Shown: piece by piece, positions 1 through 8,992 of the stretch | Layout of the letters: each line of letters begins with the position of its first letter | How positions within the stretch are numbered: the stretch's first letter is position 1 | Assembly: GCF_030177895.1 (NCBI RefSeq) | Contig: NZ_CP123448.1 | Span: forward strand, 496,001 to 560,000 | DNA from: Kingella negevensis | GTDB taxonomy: Bacteria > Pseudomonadota > Gammaproteobacteria > Burkholderiales > Neisseriaceae | Direction of reading: 5' to 3' | Length of the DNA stretch: 64,000 nt | The notes under the pieces: model-generated | What the model was told of the DNA's origin: nothing | Database searches by the model: none | Seen by the model: the letters and a program-made list of their open reading frames with translations, nothing else | Position numbers and translations under genes: made by a program

Positions 1-1
1 A

Positions 2-2641
2 GACGGTAAATACATTCCTGAATACTTCTTGCGCGCATCGCAATTAGACAATAACTTCGGGGAAGACAAAAATCCTGATTGGAAAGTCTTGGCGGTTGAT
101 GAAAACACAGGCAATTTGATTGTGCCTAATGGTTCGGTTGGTTTCCGTTGGGACGGCAGCCAAAAATGGAACTTGGAAAGCAAAGCACAAGGCGCAGATG
201 TTCAGGCTGCCTTAACTTTGAAAGACAAATCTGACGATGTGGTACAAGTTGGTTTTGCTTACTTCGGTGGCGAACACGACGAACTGATTTACCGTAAAGT
301 GCCAGTGAAAAAAGTGAAATTGGCTGACGGCGAAACCGTTTTGGTGGCAACTGTATTCGATTTGATGATTGCAAACTACGGCGTAGAACGTGGTTTGAAC
401 GATGAAAATTGCGCGAAAGATTACAGCGAAGACAAACCTTACACCCCAGCTTGGCAAGAAAAACACACTGGCGTGAATCCTGAAATGGTTGTCCGTGTGG
501 CGCGTGAATTTGCTGAAAATGCTGACCAAACGCAAGGTCGCAGCATGGTGATTGTGGGTGCGGGTTTGAACCACTGGTATCACATGGACATGGCTTATCG
601 CGGCATTATCAATATGTTGATGATGTGTGGCACGATTGGTAAATCAGGCGGCGGCTGGTGCCATTATGTGGGTCAAGAAAAATTGCGCCCACAAAGCGGT
701 TGGACACCTTTGACATTCGCGCTTGACTGGCATCGCCCTGTTCGTCAAATGAACGGCACTTCATTCTTCTACGCGCACACAAGCCAATGGCGACATGAAA
801 AATTGGGCGCGGACGAAATTTTAGCCCCAACTGCTGATGGCGAAATGGCGAAAATGTCGATGATTGACTACAACGCCAAAGCAGAACGCATGGGCTGGCT
901 GCCATCTGCACCTCAATTAAGCACCAACCCATTGGATTTAGTTGCACAAGCGGAAGCGGCTGGTAAAGACCCCGTAGAATTTACGGTAAGCAGCCTGAAA
1001 AACGGTAGCTTGGATATGGCGTGTAACGACCCAGATAATCCACAAAACTTCCCACGCAATATGTTCGTGTGGCGTTCAAACATCTTGGGTTCGTCTGGTA
1101 AAGGTCACGAATACTTCTTGAAATACTTGCTTGGCACACAAAACGCGGTGATGAGCGATGAAGAAGATTGCATTACGCCAACTGAAATCAAAGTACGCCC
1201 TGCTGTTGAAGGCAAATTGGATTTGATGACGGTGTTAGATTTCCGTATGTCCACAACTTGCTTGTACGGCGACATCGTATTGCCGACTGCAACTTGGTAC
1301 GAAAAAGACGACTTGAACACGTCTGACATGCACCCATTCATTCACCCATTGTCTGAAGCTGTAAACCCATTGTGGCAAAGCAAAACAGACTGGGAAATCT
1401 ATAAAGGTTTGGCGAAAAAATTCAGCGAAACCGCAAAAGATTACTTGGGTGTACAAAAAGACATCGTATTGACCCCCTTGATGCACGATAGCCCACAAGA
1501 AATGGGTCAAGCATTCGACCCGAAAGACTGGAAACACGGCGAATGTGAACCAATCCCAGGTAAAACGATGCCCGCGATGACGGTTGTGGAACGCGACTAC
1601 GGTGCGATTTACGAAAAATTCACGTCTATCGGTCCATTGTTGGAAAAAATCAACAACAACGGTAAAGGTATGACGTGGGATACGAAACACGAAGTTGAGT
1701 TCTTGCGTAAATTGAACGGCGTACAAACCGAAGGCGTGGGTAAAGGTCAGCCAAAAATTGAAACAGCGATTGACGCTGCGGAAATGATTCTGACGCTTGC
1801 ACCTGAAACCAACGGACACGTTGCCAAAAAGGCATGGGAATCTTTGGGCAAAGCCACAGGTCGCGACCATACGCATTTGATTAACGCGGCAGAACACACG
1901 CAAATCCGTTTCCGCGATATTCAAGCGCAACCACGCAAAATCGTTACTTCGCCCATTTGGTCTGGTATCGAAAGCGAAGAAGTTTGCTACAACGCTGGCT
2001 ACACCAACGTTCACGAACTGATTCCATGGCGCACAATTACAGGTCGCCAACAGTTCTACCAAGACCACAAATGGATGCGCGATTTTGGCGAAGGCTTCTG
2101 CGTGTACCGTCCTGCGGTAGATTTCAAAACCACAGGTAAACTGTTGGGCAAGCACCCAAATGGCAACAAAGAAATTACCTTGAATTTCTTAACGCCACAC
2201 CAAAAATGGGGTATCCACTCAACCTACTCTGACAACTTGCGTATGCTGACTTTATCGCGCGGCGGCCCACATGTTTGGATTTCTGAAATTGACGCGAAAA
2301 AAGCAGGTATCGTGGACAATGACTGGGTTGAGGTGTTCAACGCGAACGGCGCGATTGCCTGCCGTGTGATTGTGAGCCAACGTATTCCTGAAACGATGAT
2401 TTTAATGTATCACGCACAAGAGAAAATCGTGAATACGCCAGCTTCACAAGTGTCTGGTAAACGCGGCGGTATCCATAACTCGGTAACGCGCACCGTATTG
2501 AAACCAACGCACATGATTGGCGGTTACGCACAACAAGCGTATGGCTTCAACTACTACGGCACAGTGGGCGCAAACCGCGATGAATGGGTAATCGTTCGTA
2601 AAATGGACAAAGTGGAATGGAAAGACGAACCTGTTAAATAA
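2..2641 (+). CDS. narG: Respiratory nitrate reductase alpha subunit (5'-truncated by window edge)
   Basis: Catalytic subunit of membrane-bound NarGHI, which reduces nitrate to nitrite at the cytoplasmic face using bis-MGD molybdenum cofactor. The frame is open from base 2 with no start (it reads in as DGKYIPEYFLRASQL), so roughly the first 360 residues of the usual ~1240, including the FeS-ligand region, lie outside the window; about 879 residues remain. The visible part is the molybdopterin oxidoreductase core and the C-terminal dinucleotide-binding domain. The TTG at base 29 is only an internal codon. narH, narJ and narI follow on the same strand, separated from narG by a broken cupin gene. 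The family call is secure from sequence and context. Confidence 0.96.
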   Translation, partial: DGKYIPEYFLRASQLDNNFGEDKNPDWKVLAVDENTGNLIVPNGSVGFRWDGSQKWNLESKAQGADVQAALTLKDKSDDVVQVGFAYFGGEHDELIYRKVPVKKVKLADGETVLVATVFDLMIANYGVERGLNDENCAKDYSEDKPYTPAWQEKHTGVNPEMVVRVAREFAENADQTQGRSMVIVGAGLNHWYHMDMAYRGIINMLMMCGTIGKSGGGWCHYVGQEKLRPQSGWTPLTFALDWHRPVRQMNGTSFFYAHTSQWRHEKLGADEILAPTADGEMAKMSMIDYNAKAERMGWLPSAPQLSTNPLDLVAQAEAAGKDPVEFTVSSLKNGSLDMACNDPDNPQNFPRNMFVWRSNILGSSGKGHEYFLKYLLGTQNAVMSDEEDCITPTEIKVRPAVEGKLDLMTVLDFRMSTTCLYGDIVLPTATWYEKDDLNTSDMHPFIHPLSEAVNPLWQSKTDWEIYKGLAKKFSETAKDYLGVQKDIVLTPLMHDSPQEMGQAFDPKDWKHGECEPIPGKTMPAMTVVERDYGAIYEKFTSIGPLLEKINNNGKGMTWDTKHEVEFLRKLNGVQTEGVGKGQPKIETAIDAAEMILTLAPETNGHVAKKAWESLGKATGRDHTHLINAAEHTQIRFRDIQAQPRKIVTSPIWSGIESEEVCYNAGYTNVHELIPWRTITGRQQFYQDHKWMRDFGEGFCVYRPAVDFKTTGKLLGKHPNGNKEITLNFLTPHQKWGIHSTYSDNLRMLTLSRGGPHVWISEIDAKKAGIVDNDWVEVFNANGAIACRVIVSQRIPETMILMYHAQEKIVNTPASQVSGKRGGIHNSVTRTVLKPTHMIGGYAQQAYGFNYYGTVGANRDEWVIVRKMDKVEWKDEPVK

Positions 2642-2667
2642 TAGGTTTTCCCATTAAATAACCTTTC

Positions 2668-2679
2668 AGGCAGCCTGAA
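2668..2679 (+). repeat. DNA uptake sequence (AGGCAGCCTGAA)
   Basis: Exact 12-mer of the Kingella-type uptake sequence between narG and the cupin remnant. It ends one base before the cupin ATG, so it occupies the place where a Shine-Dalgarno sequence would be expected. Dozens of further copies of the core occur in the window; only informative ones are listed separately. Confidence 0.9.
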
Positions 2680-2680
2680 A

Positions 2681-3024
2681 ATGAATCAATCAAATATTTT
2701 AGATTGGCAAAATTTTTATGTAGAAAATGCGGATAAAGCCATTCGCACCGTGTTACATGAAAACGAGAAAACGCATTTGGTTTTGTGGCAATTACCGCAA
2801 AACACGCAGCTTTCGCCACATCGCCACCCGTTTGGCACAGATATTTGGTTGGTTTTGCAGGCAGCATGATTCTGCTAGACGATGGCAACAGCAAACGCGT
2901 GGTAAACGCAGGCGAAAATGTCGTGGTTGCGCCCATGCAATTACACGGCGCACTCAATCCGAATCAACAGGATTGTGTGCTGTTATCCATTGTCCCAGCA
3001 GGTGCTGGCTTTCAGGCAGCCTGA
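2681..3024 (+). pseudogene. Cupin-domain protein, frameshifted
   Basis: Two overlapping frames together make one small cupin of about 114 residues. The first frame (ATG 2681) gives MNQSNILDWQNFYVENADK and the metal-binding-like HRHPFGTDIWLVLQ, then stops at 2867. The second frame continues the same fold with ILLDDGNSKRVVNAGENV and MQLHGALNP and ends at the TGA at 3022. Restoring one G in the run at about 2860 (cag-gcagc to cag-ggcagc) joins them cleanly, so a single-base deletion is the simplest explanation; a sequencing error or a recoding event is possible. The gene lies inside the narGHJI operon and has a DUS at both ends, the second providing its stop codon. Its role is unknown; small cupins often bind a metal or ligand. 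Confidence 0.7.
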
Positions 3025-3025
3025 A
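3014..3025 (+). repeat. DNA uptake sequence supplying the cupin stop codon
   Basis: AGGCAGCCTGAA read in frame as CAG-GCA-GCC-TGA, giving the C-terminal Gln-Ala-Ala and the stop of the cupin gene. Confidence 0.85.
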
Positions 3026-3065
3026 AGTTTAAAAAATACAAAATCAAAAACTCAAGGAACACAAC

Positions 3066-4625
3066 ATGAAAATCCGAGCTCAAATCGGTATGGTGTTAAA
3101 CCTAGATAAATGTATAGGTTGCCACACCTGCTCTGTTACCTGCAAAAACGTATGGACTTCACGCGACGGCGTGGAATACGCTTGGTTTAACAACGTAGAA
3201 ACCAAACCAGGGATTGGTTTCCCAAAAAATTGGGAAGACCAAGAAAAATGGAACGGCGGCTGGGTTCGCACCAAAGAAGGTAAACTCGTGCCAAAACAAG
3301 GCGGCAAATTGAAAATTTTGTCTAATATTTTCGCTAACCCAAATATGCCGAAAATTGACGACTACTACGAGCCGTTCACTTACGACTACGAACATTTGCA
3401 AAACGCGCCAAAAATGTCTACCCCCCCTACTGCTCGTCCAATCTCTGTATTGACTGGCAAAAAAATGGACAAAATTGAATGGGGTCCAAACTGGGAAGAC
3501 GACTTGGCAGGCGAATTTGAAAAACGTGCCAAAGACGTATTGTTTGAAGGCATTCAAAAAGAAATGCACTCAGCGTTTGAGCAAACATTTATGATGTATT
3601 TGCCACGTTTGTGCGAACATTGCTTGAACCCAACTTGTGTAGCTTCTTGCCCTTCAGGCAGCATTTACAAACGCGAAGATGACGGTATCGTATTGATTGA
3701 CCAAGACAAATGTCGCGGTTGGCGTATGTGCGTTTCAGGCTGCCCTTACAAAAAAATCTATTACAACTGGACAAGCGGAAAAGCGGAAAAATGCACATTC
3801 TGCTACCCACGCATTGAAAGCGGTCAGCCAACGGTTTGCTCTGAAACTTGCGTAGGTCGTATTCGTTATTTGGGCGTGTTGTTGTACGATGCCGACCGCA
3901 TTGAAGAAGCGGCAAGCGTTGAAAATCCACAAGATTTGTACGAAGCACAATTAGGCATTTTCCTTGACCCAAACGACCCAAAAGTCCAAGAAGAAGCATT
4001 GAAACAAGGCATTAGCCAAGCATGGTTAGACGCTGCGAAAAAATCGCCCGTTTACAAAATGGCGATGGAATGGAAAATCGCGTTCCCATTGCACCCAGAA
4101 TACCGCACCTTGCCAATGGTTTGGTATGTTCCGCCATTGTCGCCAATTCAATCCGCGATTGAAAATGGTTTAGTGGGCGAAAACGGCATTATCCCTAGTG
4201 TAGATGAAATGCGTATCCCATTGCGTTATTTGGCAAACTTGCTGACAGCAGGTAAAGTTGAGCCAATCAAAGAAGCGTTGGAACGCATGATTGCGATGCG
4301 CCGCTTCAAACGTGGTCAAGTGGTTCAAGGCGAAACCTTGGAACAAACTTTGGACGGCACTGGCTTAACCCCAGCACAAGTGGAAGATATGTATCAAATC
4401 ATGGCGATTGCGAACTACGAAGACCGCTTCGTTGTACCGTCTAGCCACAAAGAAATGGTTGAAAACACATTTGAAGACAAAGCGTCTTGTGGTTTCACAT
4501 TCGGCAACGGTTGCTCAGGCGGCAGCAGCGAAGAAAGCCTGTTCGGCAAACGCAAAGGCACACCAATCGTATTCCACGGTTTACGCAAAGACCGCGAAGA
4601 AAACCGCGAAAAAGGAGCGCGTTAA
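3066..4625 (+). CDS. narH: Respiratory nitrate reductase beta subunit
   Basis: Electron-transfer subunit (519 aa; about 512 in E. coli) that carries FeS clusters between NarI haems and NarG. Cysteine groups are visible at residues 16-26 (CIGCHTCSVTC), around 182-195 (CEHCLNPTCVASC), around 217-228 (CRGWRMCVSGC) and around 243-262 (CTFCYP...CSETC). The Trp in CRGWRMC is the known NarH substitution that makes this a [3Fe-4S] site. Start ATG 3066 has AAGGAA about 8 bases upstream. The stop is followed two bases later by the narJ start, so the two are probably translationally coupled. The protein is cytoplasmic and membrane-attached through NarI. Confidence 0.97.
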   Translation: MKIRAQIGMVLNLDKCIGCHTCSVTCKNVWTSRDGVEYAWFNNVETKPGIGFPKNWEDQEKWNGGWVRTKEGKLVPKQGGKLKILSNIFANPNMPKIDDYYEPFTYDYEHLQNAPKMSTPPTARPISVLTGKKMDKIEWGPNWEDDLAGEFEKRAKDVLFEGIQKEMHSAFEQTFMMYLPRLCEHCLNPTCVASCPSGSIYKREDDGIVLIDQDKCRGWRMCVSGCPYKKIYYNWTSGKAEKCTFCYPRIESGQPTVCSETCVGRIRYLGVLLYDADRIEEAASVENPQDLYEAQLGIFLDPNDPKVQEEALKQGISQAWLDAAKKSPVYKMAMEWKIAFPLHPEYRTLPMVWYVPPLSPIQSAIENGLVGENGIIPSVDEMRIPLRYLANLLTAGKVEPIKEALERMIAMRRFKRGQVVQGETLEQTLDGTGLTPAQVEDMYQIMAIANYEDRFVVPSSHKEMVENTFEDKASCGFTFGNGCSGGSSEESLFGKRKGTPIVFHGLRKDREENREKGAR

Positions 4626-4627
4626 TA

Positions 4628-5302
4628 ATGGATAACAACTTGGTTTACAAGTGGTTTTCTGCATTATTATGCTATCCCGAAGCGGATTTGATTGCGACTC
4701 TGCCCGAGTTTCAGGCAGCCTTAAACGATAGTAAATTGCTGGCAGAACATCGCGGCAATTTGCAGGGCTTTTTGAATTATTTAGGCAACCGCAGTCTGCG
4801 CGAATTGCAAGAAAACTACGTTTCGACATTCGACCGCAATCGTAATCATGCGCTGTATATTTTTGAACACGTTTACGGCGAAGACCGCGACCGCGGCAGC
4901 GCAATGGTGGACTTGTTGGAAGAATACCGCAGTCATGGTTTTGAGTTGGGCGATGATGAATTGCCTGATTATCTGCCTGCTTTATTGGAATATTTTTCAC
5001 AAGTTCCCGAAGACCACGCACAAAAATTGCTGGGCGATGCGGTTCATGTGATTAACCATATTGCCAATAAACTTTCAGGCAACGAATCGCCATACGCAGC
5101 GTTGTTGAAAGCAATTGTGGCACTCAGTCCTGTTGAACCACAACCATTGATTGAGCCGCCTGTGCGCGATATGGACGAAGCTATGGAAACCTTTGGTCCT
5201 GATATGTCAGGCACTGAGCCACTGCTCAAACCTAGCATTGAAACCGTACAATTCTATCCAAAAGGCAGCCTGAAAACTGCCCAATCAGGAGCGAAAAAAT
5301 GA
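4628..5302 (+). CDS. narJ: Nitrate reductase assembly chaperone
   Basis: NarJ-family chaperone (224 aa) that holds apo-NarGH while the Mo cofactor and a FeS cluster are inserted; it is not part of the final enzyme. Recognised by its N-terminus (YKWFSALLCYPEADL), the conserved YVSTFDRNRNHALYIFEHVYG stretch and its place between narH and narI. ATG 4628 is preferred over in-frame upstream starts that would run into narH: AAGGAGCG sits about 11 bases before it and the homologous N-terminus starts here. The gene overlaps narI by an ATGA. The C-terminal tail contains a DUS-type core (GGCAGCCTGAAAA), which encodes GSLKT. Confidence 0.95.
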   Translation: MDNNLVYKWFSALLCYPEADLIATLPEFQAALNDSKLLAEHRGNLQGFLNYLGNRSLRELQENYVSTFDRNRNHALYIFEHVYGEDRDRGSAMVDLLEEYRSHGFELGDDELPDYLPALLEYFSQVPEDHAQKLLGDAVHVINHIANKLSGNESPYAALLKAIVALSPVEPQPLIEPPVRDMDEAMETFGPDMSGTEPLLKPSIETVQFYPKGSLKTAQSGAKK

Positions 5303-5982
5303 ATACTTTTCACCACTTTTTATTTGGGATTTACCCTTATATCTGTTTAGCTATTTTCCTGTTTGGCAGCTTGGTTCGTTTTGAACGTGAGCAATATTCA
5401 TGGAAAAGCGATTCTAGCCAGTTGTTGTACGACGGTCAGTTGCGTTTAGGCAATATCTGCTTTCACGTAGGCATTTTGGCTGTATTCGGCGGTCACTTGG
5501 TTGGTTTGCTGACACCTTTGGCTTTTTGGGACGCAATTGGTATCAGCCACGGCGCAAAACAAATTTTTGCGATGCTGATGGGCGGTATTTTCGGCAGCTT
5601 GGCAATGTTTGGCTTAGTTTTGCTGATTCAACGCCGCTTTAAAGTGGACCGCATTTCTGCCAACAGCACTTGGCGCGACAAATTGTTGTTGATTTGGATT
5701 GCGATTACTTTAGGCTTGGGTTTATGCACAATCTTTGTGAGCATGGGTCATACTGATGGCCATGAAATGGTGAAATTCATGCATTGGGCGCAGCATATCG
5801 TTACTTTCCGTGGCGAAGCACCTGATTTCATTGAAGATGTGAACTTCTTGTTCAAATGCCATATTTTCATGGGCATGACATTCTTCGCGATTTTCCCATT
5901 CACTCGTATGGTTCACGTATGGAGTGGTTTTGGTGCATTGGCATACATTCCACGTGCATGGCAATTAGTTCGCCGCCGTTAA
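5299..5982 (+). CDS. narI: Respiratory nitrate reductase gamma subunit (cytochrome b)
   Basis: Membrane anchor and quinol oxidase subunit (227 aa), about five transmembrane helices binding two b haems. It takes electrons from quinol on the periplasmic side. Haem-ligand-type histidines are visible in CFHVGILAVFGGHLVG and in HIFMGMTFFAIFPFTRMVH. The start overlaps the narJ stop (ATGA). The last gene of the operon; a DUS-pair terminator follows at once. Confidence 0.97.
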   Translation: MNTFHHFLFGIYPYICLAIFLFGSLVRFEREQYSWKSDSSQLLYDGQLRLGNICFHVGILAVFGGHLVGLLTPLAFWDAIGISHGAKQIFAMLMGGIFGSLAMFGLVLLIQRRFKVDRISANSTWRDKLLLIWIAITLGLGLCTIFVSMGHTDGHEMVKFMHWAQHIVTFRGEAPDFIEDVNFLFKCHIFMGMTFFAIFPFTRMVHVWSGFGALAYIPRAWQLVRRR

Positions 5983-5992
5983 TTCGGTTATT

Positions 5993-6029
5993 AAAATGCA
6001 GCCTGAAAAATATTTTCAGGCTGCATTTT
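5993..6029 (+). terminator. DUS-pair terminator after narGHJI
   Basis: Perfect inverted repeat AAAATGCAGCCTGAAAA / TTTTCAGGCTGCATTTT with a short AT loop, followed by T-rich DNA. Each arm carries the DUS core, the arrangement well known for Neisseria terminators. Confidence 0.85.
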
Positions 6030-6042
6030 CTGTTTATGCTTA

Positions 6043-6058
6043 TACTACTTTAGTAGTA
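6043..6058. promoter_or_regulatory. Candidate NarP/NarL 7-2-7 operator upstream of narK
   Basis: TACTACTTTAGTAGTA is a perfect dyad of two 7-base arms with a 2-base spacer. The established NarP/NarL heptamer is TACYYMT in a 7-2-7 inverted arrangement; each arm here matches 6 of 7 positions. It lies about 50 bases upstream of a possible -10 (TACAAT, 6099-6104) and about 120 bases before the narK start. That the NarL-type regulator at 10912 binds here is inference. Confidence 0.5.
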
Positions 6059-6176
6059 ATTTAAACTAATACTAAAAAACGAAATTTTCAATCTTTCGTA
6101 CAATGCTTTTCCGTCCGATATTCGCGTAACTTAGCTATTTTTTATTACAGCAATAGGTATATTGAGGAACATTCTC

Positions 6177-7400
6177 ATGGCTACTGAAAATCAAAAGCGC
6201 TACACAGTACTCGTTTCTAGTACTTTCTCTTTCACCATGTGTTTCATGATTTGGATGATGCTGGCTGTAGTTGGCATTCCCATCAAGCAAAAGCTGGGGT
6301 TAAATGAAACTGAGTTTGGCTTTTTAGCTGCGTTGCCCGTACTATCAGGCTCGCTGATTCGTGTCCCGTTAGGTATTTGGACAGATAAATTTGGCGGACG
6401 CATTGTCATGTTCATCTTGATGCTGCTCAGTGTGCCGGCTATTTTTGCGATGCAGTTCGCGACACAATATTGGCAATTCTTAGCCATTGGCCTGATGATG
6501 GGCTTAGCGGGCGGCTCGTTCTCTGTAGGTACGCCATACGTGGCGCGTTGGTTCCCTAAAGAACAACAAGGTTTAGCGATGGGCATTTTCGGTGCGGGTA
6601 ACGCAGGCAGTGCCGTAAACAAATTCCTTGCACCGTCTTTGATTGCTGCTGGCGGCTGGACGCTTGTTCCCAACGTGTATGCTGGCATTATGTTGGCAAC
6701 TGCAATCGCATTCTGGTTCTTCAGTTACCATGATGACAAACACTTGGTTTCATCAAAAGTTTCTTTGAAAGAACAACTTTTATTATTGAAAGACCCAGGT
6801 GTTTTGCGTTATAGCCAATATTATTCAGTGGTATTTGGTGGTTACGTTGCCCTAGCATTATGGATGACAAACTACTATATCAATGAATACGGCTTATCTA
6901 TGAAAACCGCCGCGCTTTTAGCTGCGTGTTTCTCATTACCTGGCGGCGTGCTGCGTGCAGTCGGCGGTTATTTATCCGACAAATACGGCGCGTATAAAGT
7001 GACTTGGGGTGTGATGTGGGTATTGTGGGTGTGCTTCTTCTTGCTGTCTTATCCGAATACAGACTTTGTGATTCACGGCACCAAAGGCGACATTGCATTG
7101 AATATTCACCTGAACGTAGTGTTGTTCACCATTTTGATGTTCACCGCAGGTATTGCAATGGCAATCGGTAAAGCATCTGTGTTCAAATTCGTTGCCAATG
7201 ATTACCCAAGCAATATCGGTGCAGTATCAGGCGCAGTTGGCTTGGCTGGTGGCTTAGGTGGCTTCTTGCTCCCAATTATGTTCGGTGCTTTATTGGACAT
7301 CACAGGCGTTCGCTCAACCACATTTATGCTGCTTTACGGTTGCGTGTGTGTTTCCCTGATTTGGATGCACTTTTCAATGAAAAGTTTAAAAGACCAATAA
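6177..7400 (+). CDS. narK: NarK-type nitrate/nitrite transporter (NarK1-like)
   Basis: Major facilitator superfamily protein (407 aa, about 12 membrane helices) of the nitrate/nitrite porter family. It has family-type glycine-rich segments such as GLAGGSFSVGTPYVARWFPK and GLAGGLGGFLLPIMFG. Such proteins import nitrate by proton symport or exchange it for nitrite. ATG 6177 is chosen over an in-frame TTG at 6162 because GAGGA (6164-6168) is correctly placed for it. The first of two adjacent narK paralogs; the shorter, NarK1-like form. Probably controlled by the 7-2-7 site upstream. Confidence 0.92.
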   Translation: MATENQKRYTVLVSSTFSFTMCFMIWMMLAVVGIPIKQKLGLNETEFGFLAALPVLSGSLIRVPLGIWTDKFGGRIVMFILMLLSVPAIFAMQFATQYWQFLAIGLMMGLAGGSFSVGTPYVARWFPKEQQGLAMGIFGAGNAGSAVNKFLAPSLIAAGGWTLVPNVYAGIMLATAIAFWFFSYHDDKHLVSSKVSLKEQLLLLKDPGVLRYSQYYSVVFGGYVALALWMTNYYINEYGLSMKTAALLAACFSLPGGVLRAVGGYLSDKYGAYKVTWGVMWVLWVCFFLLSYPNTDFVIHGTKGDIALNIHLNVVLFTILMFTAGIAMAIGKASVFKFVANDYPSNIGAVSGAVGLAGGLGGFLLPIMFGALLDITGVRSTTFMLLYGCVCVSLIWMHFSMKSLKDQ

Positions 7401-7408
7401 TTTATATT

Positions 7409-7456
7409 TTTCAGGCTGCATAGAACTCAAAATGCAGCCTGAAACGCGATTTTTTT
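7409..7456 (+). terminator. DUS-pair terminator between the two narK genes
   Basis: TTTCAGGCTGCAT and ATGCAGCCTGAAA arms separated by 10 bases, followed by cgcga and a run of eight T. It could limit read-through so that the second transporter is expressed at a different level. Confidence 0.7.
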
Positions 7457-7485
7457 TCACAACTACCAGATAGGTTTAAATATTT

Positions 7486-8868
7486 ATGTCTAAAGTTATT
7501 ACCCATTGGCAGCCTGAAAACCCAGAGTTTTGGCAATCAACAGGCAAACAAATTGCCAAGCGTAATTTATGGATTTCCATTCCTGCTTTGCTGCTCGCGT
7601 TTGCGATTTGGCAAGTTTGGAGTGTTGCAGTCGTTAATTTACCGAATATCGGTTTCAAATACACAGAAAATCAACTCTTCTGGTTAGCTGCTTTGCCAGC
7701 ATTATCTGGCGCAACTTTGCGTATTTTCTATTCGTTTATGGTGCCTGTTTTCGGTGGACGAAAATGGACAACACTTTCTACAGCCAGCTTGTTGCTGCCC
7801 GCAATCGGCATCGGCTATGCTGTGCAAGACCCAAATACAAGCTACACAACTATGGTTATTTTGGCTTTGTTGTGCGGCTTTGGTGGTGGCAACTTCTCGT
7901 CTAGTATGTCAAACATCAGCTTCTTCTTCCCTAAAGCGGAAAAAGGCACAGCAATGGGCTTGAATGCAGGTTTGGGTAACTTAGGCGTGTCAGTGGTTCA
8001 GTTTGTTGTGCCATTGATTATCACGGCGGGTGTATTTGGCGCATTAGGCGGCGAAGCTCAAACATGGACAAAAGGTGATGTAACCAAACAAATGTGGTTG
8101 CAAAATGCAGGTTTTATTTGGGTACCATTCATCATCTTGTCAGCAATCACCGCATGGTTTGGCATGAATGACTTGGCAGATGCAAAAGCCAGCTTTAAAG
8201 AGCAATCTGTTATTTTCTCACGCAAACACAACTGGATTATGTGCATTATTTACTTAGGCACATTCGGTTCATTCTTAGGTTTCGCGGCAGGTTTTGCCTT
8301 GCTGACCAAAAGCCAATTTAGCGGCATTGACCCAGTAAAATACGCATTTGTGGGTCCATTGGTGAGCGCCTTGGCTCGCCCAGTTGGCGGTATGTGGGCA
8401 GACAAAATCAAAAGCGGTGCGAAAGTAACTCAGCTGGTGTTCATCGGCATGATTATTTCCGTAATTGGCGTATTGTCTTTCTTGCCAACCAACGGACAAG
8501 GTGGCAACTTCTGGGGCTTCTTCGCTTGCTTCGTAGCTTTGTTTATTTTGACAGGCTTAGGCAACGGTTCAACCTTTATGCAAATTCCATTGATTTTTGC
8601 GAGCGTGCATCAAAAAATGGCAAAAGCAGGTTTAGAAACCGAAGACCAAGCACGTTTGAGCGCAAACAAAGAAAGTGCTGCAGTAGCAGGTTTTACAGGT
8701 GCATTTGCAGCTTATGGCGGTTTCTTCATTCCCAAAAGTTACAGCGTATCAACTGAACTAACAGGCAGTGTATACGGCGCGTTTATCGGCTTTATCGTAT
8801 TCTATGCCATCTGTTTAGCATTGAACTGGTGGTATTACGCACGCAACGGCGCAGAAGCAAAATGCTAA
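7486..8868 (+). CDS. narK: NarK-type nitrate/nitrite antiporter (NarK2-like)
   Basis: Second MFS nitrate/nitrite porter (460 aa, about 12 helices), close in length to E. coli NarK/NarU (about 462 aa). It has family features such as FGGGNFSSSMSNISFFFP and an N-terminal amphipathic stretch with a DUS-derived QPEN. The usual role is nitrate uptake coupled to nitrite export during respiration. Paired NarK1/NarK2 transporters beside nar genes are a known arrangement in denitrifying or nitrate-respiring bacteria. Start ATG 7486. A single DUS palindrome and a MITE follow the stop. Confidence 0.92.
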   Translation: MSKVITHWQPENPEFWQSTGKQIAKRNLWISIPALLLAFAIWQVWSVAVVNLPNIGFKYTENQLFWLAALPALSGATLRIFYSFMVPVFGGRKWTTLSTASLLLPAIGIGYAVQDPNTSYTTMVILALLCGFGGGNFSSSMSNISFFFPKAEKGTAMGLNAGLGNLGVSVVQFVVPLIITAGVFGALGGEAQTWTKGDVTKQMWLQNAGFIWVPFIILSAITAWFGMNDLADAKASFKEQSVIFSRKHNWIMCIIYLGTFGSFLGFAAGFALLTKSQFSGIDPVKYAFVGPLVSALARPVGGMWADKIKSGAKVTQLVFIGMIISVIGVLSFLPTNGQGGNFWGFFACFVALFILTGLGNGSTFMQIPLIFASVHQKMAKAGLETEDQARLSANKESAAVAGFTGAFAAYGGFFIPKSYSVSTELTGSVYGAFIGFIVFYAICLALNWWYYARNGAEAKC

Positions 8869-8874
8869 TGCTTC

Positions 8875-8886
8875 AGGCAGCCTGAA
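8875..8886 (+). repeat. DNA uptake sequence after narK2
   Basis: Exact AGGCAGCCTGAA, part of the palindrome TTCAGGCAGCCTGAA that carries the uptake 12-mer in one variant on each strand. Confidence 0.85.
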
Positions 8887-8900
8887 AAAAGGTGGGTATT

Positions 8901-8992
8901 TATAGTGAATTAAATTCAAACCAGTACGGCGTTGCAAACGCATACACGGCGAGCGTTGTCGCCTTGTCCTGATTTGAATTTAATCTACTATA
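8901..8992. mobile_element. Correia-like MITE (CREE-type element) upstream of narX
   Basis: A 92-bp element with near-identical terminal inverted repeats: left TATAGTGAATTAAATTCAAA, right (reverse complement) TATAGTAGATTAAATTCAAA. Inside are CAGTACGGCGTTGC and GTCGCCTTGTCCTGATTT. The termini and internal words match the Correia repeat enclosed element of pathogenic Neisseria as I know it. A further 11-base inverted repeat (AGGTGGGTATT / AATGCCCACCT) lies just outside, making the whole of 8890-9002 palindromic. The right end forms a TATAAT (8989-8994) that could act as -10 for the sensor gene. Confidence 0.75.

Noticed and set aside
1235..2155. 306-codon open frame on the minus strand inside narG
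   Set aside because: Antisense shadow of a strongly conserved gene; composition is Phe/Val/Arg-rich without any domain signature.
4487..4627. Upstream extension of narJ
   Set aside because: Lies wholly within narH in another frame; homologs start at ATG 4628.
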